From positions 248,001-312,000 of the forward strand of contig JASAOM010001121.1 of assembly GCA_030849085.1 (NCBI GenBank): 64,000 nt of DNA, written 5' to 3'. Shown in pieces: positions 54,601-59,180 of this stretch; positions within the stretch are counted from its first letter, which is position 1; each line of letters begins with the position of its first letter. The notes beneath the pieces were generated by a model that worked only from the letters and a program-made list of their open reading frames with translations, was not told where the DNA came from and ran no database searches. The stretch comes from Borovskyia barvae (Eukaryota; Euglenozoa; Kinetoplastea; Trypanosomatida; Trypanosomatidae). A program made the position numbers and the translations under genes.

Positions 54601-54688
54601 GGTGAGCCTTATCATAGTCGATCACACTTCGAATGGCCTTGTAGAGCTTTTCCACGTGCCCAAGGTCCCGCTCCGAGAGGGGAGGCAT
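39656..54688 (-). CDS. Giant BEACH-WD40 protein (neurobeachin/LYST-like)
   Basis: One uninterrupted frame of 5,010 codons. The N-terminal 1,700 residues mix helical repeat-like stretches with Ser/Gly/Pro-rich disordered inserts. A concanavalin A/LamG-like domain lies near 1,755-1,930 (GFSIIAWFKFDRLY), then armadillo-like helical sequence and another long disordered segment (about 2,500-3,300). A PH-like module is near 3,930-4,130, and the BEACH domain at about 4,170-4,400 shows YPVFPWVLADYTS, FRNFGYPMGAQ, PFHHGTHYSTSAGVLYFLLR and DCKELIPEFYVSGGFL. WD40-type beta repeats (about 4,650-5,000) close the protein. BEACH proteins are very large scaffolds for vesicle fusion and fission, lysosome size and membrane sorting, so this one probably acts on the cytosolic face of endocytic or secretory membranes. 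The start MPPLSERDLGHVEKLYKAI is the first ATG. Of the window's 64 kb, 15 kb is this gene. Confidence 0.95.
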   Translation of the reverse strand: MPPLSERDLGHVEKLYKAIRSVIDYDKAHRRSQLASEAVAPSARMTNSPSTAVGVQPGGQHGCDAREVVPSSVLQEHQQLKRGVDRDASTPAVTISGGGGGSSSDTTTAIAGVPERRLWTELAFLMWRVVGVQKLSLVSYVTNDAELMLTEIARALLDYLKETCAAAAGAGKEARMGHIGRCSQDRLLFLLRVFCSLKNCTTMLSGTSGRIDTEVGRHVFDIICRYIVDGQHLAWMAQVYVWFCDEAARMARVGSAIPSAYVYAAYDALKCIWDCCAESEACAMSFMYSEPVAYITYMFYGIKLRISGGDLLRPYEDDRPLEEAGKGGGGSLPTGTEKPQAELISSSSATAAGSGGSTDSNLMRAEDSRQGAVVPQRGGPVPLRPGGARPLKTAHFGILTTRPTSIVSSFPPPLLRPAGRTQGSPLAEDNVNTTAPTVAASSSTAAPFSPSQRATTAGDAFSTSWAFNLPDLQPAQLKALIWGGRANAFDALVYVALDVVLEVMRMARSFGHWMVLTTVSNLLLLSKKSIEVDKTPQRTSSASAAVGKTPQLSQIVAMYENITVLFQLLFSMMECLDRDSSLSAPTGSPNPATAAALSTAGVGAATGAEADKKLIRKDSRSTVTAAARYPGSAVLLVPEERVDGVTGGDSGSGTSSNVDVTQLREFSSQQLLQIVLQTDVHEIVAATTRVVECDRSLFRVLHSFCVLDTQRARRPRHPRHGGVEWGAVHRGGLGQRKQSTTSTTRSIVGPLGAPPRGSSHVRPHIRNSAENPLYSTHDGTMAITSPLTGGGWSGVGQSSDTNTNAGAAPMFDAAKSFFVTSALGDLRQAANDVGKRGGVDGGGTDALRTSVPTTGSGCMSSSAAAGVVGSTPLMPPRQSPSKLCSSSPPQSQRRGSEGREGRPASPKARSKERDGGASFAKSFFKSFFGGSKSNEGARGSRGVGALHSATVITHIDAEVEHESWNRSPGHSSSSSSSGSSDDSEASSDWDDEADISQTWGMTKEMLATAEESRMDVPLSPKCWGNNAASSVLRPPCRLERRKPSQKSTHSSWRRVPSYVALVSELVRIFNLVLADTGLSAVVRLGTGLLLPSIVLRDTQVFRLYEGRVLIRNFMELLLAELKYNSERRASSQGSREAMTAGADVVETASNLIADAVETSQNGPPLKSRCPTTDGMEDGNGAAHDVQFHFSPTELVAFVPKVIEALEQTFKVLGVVPLVGDVMALTELAPYFFNGDDASPVAVELEHSFTRVAILWLIGLVGAQCDEDVDRHAMEVLLRLMTRATARGSLPKDSGTTLMVTPSGASTVVQVCSGSGVAVPTITARSANASPDSDWGNAKRKMPLGAVPLDGSAAARPPSMNSAECLAPNATMPFLSSINLVQAVASDRAACPDLYQRGSTGRNTGHDSGRDAGRGNFNHSLFDTDPMWGLAATAGMEAGLAECGNTVESLCSVFRVLLGRSQELLSPPGLATILSLFLSHDSNLSRLGRECMTRSLEAPPVYPLYADVILGSETYMLTQTLSVLSAYLNSPSLAPVPKRERRLWMQRYGCVDAVIRVLARVLDSPQSTPNFMKAIPHLFQFLSAFESGDHKPPQLHSTNFIATVAERLVRLEGTEYFIIVAQAVLDASMGTYGGVDYSYTNAGGPGTHFTEMHVVGSFHVALYNCAAEKPIFLELLPSLLAFAETHNEQLYANLVEVLFRVLECTSTVRSDRLADFILDHGLSQLLPHLELSGRYVEERLPFTGTAVELHRFWQPILAHAPRRSELRFTSHGGVQVNVGLWPAAGFSIIAWFKFDRLYTTIPLFEFHGVLGGKEHSGSTAATRSVTTRASLFVFGGDSMQLSIDDGRTVTLNKSQGLQNFTPHKWLHVCAVVRATHVIDVYVSGWKIGTAEFPYFTAGAEVCVNVGCTDDIPHHVASLSTDAAPLFSMSDISLWAQALSQSQVEAELSSGCDSRTAVGSGRPSAVPVKISEEGVPQEITLLGSAGVRSAGAAPSSTGAGLNFSAGGVPAFINTRTLTNGSGAGSFDTDERLLGLRGEWPSARLARFVPYENEDNLLRNVIAYPSGDPVIAKLVGRYATPPKTWVDYPLLWATRGGVMRLLDWLHFVTSTAQLEAVLQLITECVQRTTLAVTSDPRTYILFGHILKHDVATYITNTTCDQLLNFASSSVSDFDEEHRVILNRLAFEHILGDVNFYMTLRLDTALYLLQRVRRLFHTSQCRYARHNARFVQPFRLVDRLLHSLIGSVGRAPLALRRAVVQVAQQVVAACDMEDGLVQVFVSLIAILTPEEMPACSQLNTHARVVLPVMRAITRGMEVPLRAANHLTTLLLTSLLESTTQSACLTALAHTIDLPWYAASVSHFADPAAVVYATRLFFEAVQHNPLLQEEVAQHQSAIVEVLTQHAVHEDLILLLLGLTFGATRHVDVLSRKHSLLQQLDSLLRTFTAEPNTLVAPIFVRLLIIHLQRVIQLPWRKGIKAAPVLQDEYHLSHRLRRCFSLARVCGRIMIWIHVRRYRVLLARHGSTHEEQPSNASPSIPMHAGDHVTCNSQNISFTHHNMAAVLASPTPALGNASFASVGMSTGGPGDSLPMGALDASPLGIVVLTATTAAPILQENDSRAEEERGLGVRSQRDVDDRTPFDGIVGTHRRMEPAQYMSSDRGDDESSCAGGDTPQWKPPVLLPEMGTEVPLLRSSSPTNLPSPQSPHKTSTALAMSSGPAPAVSVADTAAKASAEVSARTSEIPVVWHRGTPLVAQPVHWDTEGTRNTMTVDIDEDVVSTADKDDVHRENRRIRSSRHPRAFAVLRVCVLLWLPLQVRRCCWALAPYPTPSEVDFTSRHAGALFCVRMLRHFAALPSYFYLFVNSPLQTAALASLVHYIPRDMLQEYPDHWDVMVRAMSGAPARAAAARVEGTPAAEAPPEEHEAAKGAAAEATSENEVEEEDAGHGKELDTDASFASFEGPTHGMASLPPALVLESVERNRKDPNVLVEAMGDGKVSSVDGEAAQKDDVGTAPFLLQADVQRGPPYPAVAGGHKAESSLMPPGGMAHLESPEWDPKPHEEEDSSVGGKGAAMLVDSFIGMSGPPSIVATRLPRHRKAPVLFPLESSPLALQSPLHRDDISEPIGGSGVGEAQPLPQRSSKAAAALVLRGAEEGEPAVLPGASTGSGGADDDASSESPASSASSMSQSLMASSIFLQAPLLQSAVPFMEMVTTQTAAQASQKPAVAPAASSPYLQAPQGGLHRQDGSDAHHAAPVSTGESAREGLRRDTAELLRGLIRASLDTLPVPHWIAGPTYGSCGGLLFQLLFILSARAAGEDSTTTLVRFFLTCVGDAVKEQRDREMVQSSHQAELPTPLKPASASVPSTGLGNPVSLVSSTTPLSLGPFASPLAHFGRSGGGLSGFPDTLGSSGAGAGAAAAMSSPSHGPSLPNSSSVSDAVLPMTQSSAVSTSIPFGGSHVTSSGMGSGPNANTSGGHLRLREGAYSDVFLFNVSHFTDLMVDMLAINVLDLPLVTHFFLTLLVLCQGWPSRYVDQLSWQVMRACIAVLNRPSMQDASLDLIESIYTLSTLVLRRGWKHKGVLESLLRVLYRVFEALPPAWMPDADARHRRRLITLIIRHMVRTYRGTKELAKALTVRTLTQRLSLYDDFQMVFSLNDDDECCETFEQYCVDQYVSLETLMTGRLKVKADLAFKASIKTRSEYIKRIKAFNEHYVQASGVAESYRPASLRAAYLARFSSYVCRPPHVDDSQLHWLLSATCTFGESHATTLRGSPEMIDDARVGVEYPLYHFLDQQMNYGELKGVCWGAYVAMPDAPPSTADAASRSRSAGEADDERKAAASSCPRHSQGAAPSTDGQSREAAVPLLRNTQALWNDVVHAAACEECIQHIAVLVPPFCTYCRPHIGVDTFPAAAGQLRELPFPLTPSAMTLLRYLVEPHETLRFLSNGFRVSGIHATPCLILLTNTTLKVIGFSRLTEAGDIVLCEQAEEENDDEEGALGNFNRPPSSTSLLHRDAGTENLSGDGSASPTKTVRKNPFSMSAMTRQFQKIFSDNTTKRRQEKDGTRVAQAVRQVMGRNYQNVYWSYLVSSIRAVRCLRYMHLDTAVQLLLYHDHGPMLSVVDAKQSMNPSARKVFLKVLKEVVGSQRCTFVDETQRASNMKSQLVRWATRSLSNYAYLHFLNEAAGRTTRDLNQYPVFPWVLADYTSSTLDLEAPSTFRNFGYPMGAQTEARRVAVAQLFENTREVFDPHNSKSYPFHHGTHYSTSAGVLYFLLRVQPFTTYARLFQGGDFDLAMRLFDSIAASFASCVAGPADCKELIPEFYVSGGFLRNADRLPLGVKSDGQPVDDVRLPPWAKNSRQVFTAVMRYALECPHVVEQLHQWIDLVFGVRRRGPLAMERSNVFQRMTYGEEVAQALQDAETPHDCDVIIAEVDNFGQTPPQLFQERHPSHHELAPVVRIPSAGGAATALAAGSVGSGAVGGASAASGGKSALMLGSLYASAAATSSAAAAVATSIGNQAGVALSNLVASGAFGSGHTYTQAFCREAPKVTSMLIHAMDETQRWFALHDPPSGILQHPPPTALTDMFRVNDQAVLRFSMLRSSKRLACVYAQMVPVPDTDYYLCWHEREAQLMRYSGGPVAFQSVVAFHPPDASGARISAVAVGPRESVLLIASSSGAVYCLFPDDVDDREMRVRVTLCHHRSAVRKIALDSIRHRAVTIASCANGHAEDDPVLWRVQRSGCTFLNRLRLDVGVCASSSSFSTSYPPATSAAPAEHAQQRTVVDVAFDVVSGHIAIVTARSLFLFDHSGESFGAGTLPSPTALRAAPDAVVLEDDNGDVGVVVNRPVCRVADLTAVGFYQTNEWASGMAILLTGHQDGSIALWRTTRLPPDTVSPGRIAIVEFHARLFTGAAVGDAPQVASGASTHPDSGKGMSRSAEAANTTSAGASAGTGTTFCPVTSIHQDRPDLPMFLIGYANGVVRQLLFEDPTMAAAGAAGGTGGALKDGNSGGGYAMDERNQH

Positions 54689-54856
54689 CTGCTGTGTTTA
54701 ATTTCTTGAAAGATGTTTAACCGTTTCCTCACCCCTTTTCTCTGCTACTGTTGCCCTCCTTCTTGCGTATCGATGAGCACGGAGGAGGCAGGGGGGGAAG
54801 AGTGGTGACGATGGGGGTACGAGAGCTAAAAGAACGATGAAGCGACGGTGTGGAGC

Positions 54857-54882
54857 ATATATATATATATATATATATATAT
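54857..54882. repeat. (AT)13 microsatellite
   Basis: Perfect AT array about 170 bp upstream of the BEACH gene ATG. Confidence 0.9.
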
Positions 54883-55142
54883 GTATAGGGGAGGGGGAGG
54901 GCAATAGCACTGCCACCACCGTCGCTCTTCCCTCCCTTCACAGCAGAAAAAGAAAACCTCACGCAACCCTCACAAAAAGAGAGAGAGAAACAACACGAGC
55001 TCGCACACAAACGCGAGTACGTACTGAGGCAATCGGAAGCCCCCTCCCTATTCTTCTGTCCCTCCCCTGCCGCGGCCCGCCTTCCTGCCTACCCAAGCCC
55101 CGTGGCAGACACACAACGAAGGGAATAGGGGCAGCACCACCC

Positions 55143-55163
55143 TTCTCTCTCTCTCTCTCTCTC
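55143..55163. repeat. (TC)10 microsatellite
   Basis: Near-perfect TC array on the plus strand. Confidence 0.85.
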
Positions 55164-56533
55164 AAAGAGAATGTGAATGAAAGAGAGGAAGAGAGCAGCA
55201 GCACAAACGGAAGAAGTAAAGCAGAACAGTAAAGGGGGTAAGAGGAGGAGAAAAGCAGAAATAGTGCTTGCTGAGGATGAGAGGCCTGGAAAGATGACAC
55301 ACGACAACGCACGCACAGAGAGAGAGAGCGAGAGAGAGAGCGAGAGGATACTAGGGGTAGGATATACTAAAACCTAAAAGGAAGAAGTGGAAAAGACGAA
55401 GCCAAGTTGCGAAAAGTTCGATTTGAGCAACGGCAACAACCACAAAAGACACAAAGGATAGGAGAGATGACACGGCACCTTTGCCATTCCTCTCCCCGTT
55501 CTCTCCCTCTCTATATATCCCCTCCTTTCTGCTTCGACTCTTTCAAAAAGAAGAGGGAAAGAGAGGGAGGGGGAGGGGAGTATTTGTGAAGTGGTATGTA
55601 CAAAAGCAAGAAGCACACCTGCGTGTCACGAAGATGCAGGCCACCCTCGTGGTCCCTCTTCACGGGACCGTTAGATTGTGATATTTATCGCTCTCTCTCT
55701 CTCTATATATATATATAGTAGACTGTTGTTTGCGTTCTCGCTGCTGCTCTGTCTCGCGTGTGGTATGTGAATGGGTGCGTATAGGGTGGAAAGGGCAACA
55801 TGCAGTTCTTTCCGTTGGTAGCGGGAAGAAAAAAAACTGAACCCAGGCATCCGGGAAAAAAATGGAGGTGGCCGAGGGGGAGGGGGAAGGAAGAGCGTTT
55901 GGAGGCAGAGAGTTTAAAGAGCGGGGGAGAGAGGTGAGAGGGGGAAGGAGGGGGGGGCGGCAGAGATGAATAAGGGAAGTCCTCATCGGAAGAGAATGGT
56001 CTTCCCACCCGCATCCCTCTACCCATGCATCTGAAGAGGTCGCAGAATACATATATACCCCGTATAGGTTCTTCTATATATATATAGTGAATGGATGATA
56101 CCGTGAAAGCGAAGCGGCAACGACAGCAACAACGCAAATATCGGGGAACCCTCCCCCCCCCCTCGCCCCGAGACAACCACTACACCAATGTAATACCATT
56201 CTTCTTTCTTCACCAACAGCTCCCCCTCGTCCTCTGACTCGCCCACCCCTTGCCTGTCTCGACGTACACATGAACATGCGAAGAACACCAAAGAGAAGAG
56301 GGCACACTGCCAAAACGAGAAGAAGGTGGAAGACGGTAGTCCCATGCACACCACTTCCATCATGGTCAATCCAGTTGTTGTCGTTGCCGTTTTCTATTTT
56401 TTTTCCGATCTAGATAAATAAAATAAAATTGCACGATGTTCCATCTTCCTCCCTCCCTGCCCTTCAACCCACGTCACAAGCCGGCACACCCTCACGCTGG
56501 CACGTGAGGAAAGAAAAGAGGTGGGGTGTTCAA

Positions 56534-56552
56534 CATATATATATATATATAT
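56534..56552. repeat. (AT)9 microsatellite
   Basis: Perfect AT array in the long flank between the E2 gene and the BEACH gene. Confidence 0.9.
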
Positions 56553-56945
56553 GTATGATTTCCTCACTAATTTTGCCGGGAGGACTGCACCGCGTAGGTA
56601 TGGGTGATCCTCTACCCCTAATGTCCACGCACATGCATGCCAACACCAGCAGCATACAGCGAAGAAAAGAGAGAGAGGGGGGAGGAAGGGCAGTGGATGG
56701 GCGCGAGAGAAAGTTGAGAAGGGGAGAGGGAAAGCGGAGGAAAACGTTTTGCACCACTTGCCTTCCCCTTTCCCTTTTTTGCGGTGTAGAGCCGGCCCCC
56801 TTCCCCCACCCACCCCCCTCCCCCGCCCACACCCGGTTTCAACAGAACCCCAAAAGCTGAGGCCGAATCGAGCAGGACGCGAGCGTGGAACAACCGTAAT
56901 GAATACACATACATATGCAGATGTACGGCGAAATGAAAACAGCAA

Positions 56946-57032
56946 TGGGGGGGAGGGAGGGAGGGAGATGAGGGGGGGGGGGAGGGGGAGGGGGGGAGGG
57001 GCTTGAAAAGGGGGGGGGGAGGGGCTTGAAAA
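56946..57032. repeat. G-rich block with a 23-bp tandem duplication
   Basis: About 60 bases of G runs broken by single A, followed by two adjacent copies of a unit that ends AGGGGCTTGAAAA (56,997-57,009 and 57,020-57,032), each led by a G run. It may form G-quadruplexes on the plus strand and lies in the 3' flank of the UBE2S-like gene. Confidence 0.85.
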
Positions 57033-57399
57033 AAATATGCAAAGTCAATAAAATATGTAGGGAGAGGAAGAGCGGGGAACGGTGACCGCAGAAAGGTACC
57101 TCATCGCGTTCTCTGTGGTCAGACGGTAGCAAGCTCTCCGCTTACACCCGCACACAATATTCCTTTGCGATATTCCCACCGACTGCTCCCGTCGCACCTT
57201 CTCCTTTCCTCGCACGTTAGCCTGTATCCCGAACGTGCTTCACTCGTACCCCCACAGCCCTTTTCATTTCTTTCGTAATCTATTCACACGCGCCTGACTG
57301 ACGTACTTCTCTTTTCACTTTAATGCGCGTCGGCTCCGCCAAAGAATGGACTATCACCACCAGTGACACAATGTATCTCTTGCGGCTCGTCTCTCTCTT

Positions 57400-58134
57400 T
57401 CATATACGGCGTAGGTCTTTCTTCTTCTTCTCTGCCGCCTTCTTTTGCATCGTTTTCTCCGCCCCCGTTGATGGGCCAGCATGACAGTTGGCGTCTGACA
57501 GCGTTAGCTTCCCCGTTCCTGTGGAGAGAGCCGTTGCGTTCACATCAGTGCCCACGGGGCCTTCGTCAGCGTCCGCCGAGGACCCCTCCACTGCCCGCGT
57601 GGAGGGGCTCAAGTCGTTGCGTCCCTTTCCTTCCTCATCCTCTGCATGGGAAAGGGTGAAGCGAGGGACCCCTTCCGGGCGAGCGGCGTTGATGGCGGTG
57701 TACATCGCCGCCTTCCGCTCATACGCCGTGTAATCCTCTAACAAGAGACGGCCCGCCTCCTCGTTGAGAGCGCTCTCTGGATTTGGTTCGATAAGAAGGC
57801 AGCGAAGGACGGCCAGGATGTGGCGCAGGCCCAGCGTGGGTTTCCAGTCCCGCTTCAACGCATTCACACAAATATCTCCCCGCTCGGAGACGTTGGGATG
57901 GAATATTTTCGTTCGGAAGAAGCCCTTCGGGGGTACCTCAGGGTACTGCTCATCGAAGATCAAGACAACATGAAAGCGGCCTGCCGCGAAGGGGGTACCC
58001 TCCGGCCCGTCGAGCTCCATGTGATACTCGCTCATTGTGTCGGAGGAACACACGCGGACACCGTCGACGGGATGCTCCTGGACCTCCTGCATCTGTCGCA
58101 TGAGCATCCGCATACCGGCAGCGGTGAGAGGCAT
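57400..58134 (-). CDS. Ubiquitin-conjugating enzyme E2, UBE2S type
   Basis: 244 aa. The UBC core (about 5-155) shows GPEGTPFAAGRF (43-54), FPxxPP-like YPEVPPKGFF (64-73), KIFHPNV (76-82), the active-site GDICVNALKRDW (86-97, Cys89) and NPESALNEEAGRLLLEDY (118-135). These blocks match UBE2S more closely than any other E2 class I know. A low-complexity acidic and Ser/Thr linker follows, then a Lys-rich end (KKAAEKKKKDLRRI, 231-244). Animal UBE2S has the same plan: a Lys-rich tail ending in LRRL that docks on the anaphase-promoting complex and lets the enzyme extend Lys11-linked ubiquitin chains. A role in cell-cycle proteolysis is therefore likely. The start is the first ATG and gives an N-terminus of normal length. 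Confidence 0.92.
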   Translation of the reverse strand: MPLTAAGMRMLMRQMQEVQEHPVDGVRVCSSDTMSEYHMELDGPEGTPFAAGRFHVVLIFDEQYPEVPPKGFFRTKIFHPNVSERGDICVNALKRDWKPTLGLRHILAVLRCLLIEPNPESALNEEAGRLLLEDYTAYERKAAMYTAINAARPEGVPRFTLSHAEDEEGKGRNDLSPSTRAVEGSSADADEGPVGTDVNATALSTGTGKLTLSDANCHAGPSTGAEKTMQKKAAEKKKKDLRRI

Positions 58135-59180
58135 TCTTTATTATTATGTTTTCGTTCTTTCTTATCGTGTATCGCTATCGACGGTGCCGCGCTTGGTAAA
58201 ACTCCTGTAGCCGACACACGCTCCATCGACGTCGGGATCAGAAGAAGGGACGTGTAGGCAATCATAAGAAGAAGAGGGAAGTAGAAGGGAGGAAAAGAGG
58301 GAAGAAGCACATGCAGTTGGTCGATAGTAGAGTATGAGTTCTTCATCTTTCACTCGCTCTGAGAGTTGTGAGTGCCTGTATGTGTGTAGCGCTGGACGTG
58401 CTTTAGTCCGCACCCCTTTCTTCCTTCCCCCCCTGCCTTCCGTTTTTAGTTGCAGAAGGGTGGAGGGAGGAGAAGGGAGGGAATGGGTGCAGCACAACGA
58501 GACAGCAGGGACCACAACCCATGCACGTGCATCCATCTGACATTTCTCTTTCCTGTTCTTTCTCCCATCTCGGGGAGGGAGTAGTGCCTATCGGGAAGAG
58601 GTAAATAGCAGAACACGTACCCAAAGCACATCCCACCTCGTCCTCCTTCTCTTTTTTCCCTCACCCGCCCGACCGCTCTGGCTCCTTCTCGTTTCTCACC
58701 TTTCGTTCACAATGGTGCTGCATTTCCTCACCACACTGCTAAGCAGTGAGAGATAAGTTCTCCTCTGTCTCTCTGCTTCCTTCTATTTTTTCTTTAAATA
58801 ATGAAAAAAGTGGGAGAGAGGGGGGGAGAGTAGGGGGTAGGAAGGGGATCACCATTACCGTAGCCAAGCAAACACCGCATCTACAAGCATACACACATAT
58901 ATATTTTTATACATTGATCCATATATTGTACGGGTGCAACTCTCCGATCGGTGGAGCTTCAGTATACATCGTTGTGCAGGAAGAACAGAAACGACCTAGG
59001 GAAGGCGCCATCCTACCCATGTACACGTACAAAGAAACACACACACACTGGGCAAAAAGATGAGAGAGGGATATGCGCCCTTGCCTTTCCTGGGCTCTAC
59101 TGTTGTGTCGCGATAGAGACAACAATTGATATTACTCACTTCACATCCTCCAAGGTAAGACGGCTCGCGCCTGCTCTATT
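58135..59180. other. Intergenic region
   Basis: No gene is supported. The 104-124 codon minus frames at 58,032-58,536 overlap the E2 start and lack coding character. It contains CT and GA patches and a short G-rich run near 58,820. Confidence 0.55.

Larger units (their letters stand above)
54689..57399. other. Intergenic region, 2.7 kb, repeat-rich
   Basis: Nothing coding is supported. It has (AT)13 at 54,857-54,882, (TC)n at 55,143-55,163, GA arrays near 55,318-55,344, TA near 55,705-55,717 and 56,073-56,087, (AT)n at 56,534-56,552, and a very G-rich block with a 23-bp duplication (56,946-57,032). The upstream part must supply the 5' UTR of the BEACH transcript. Confidence 0.55.
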
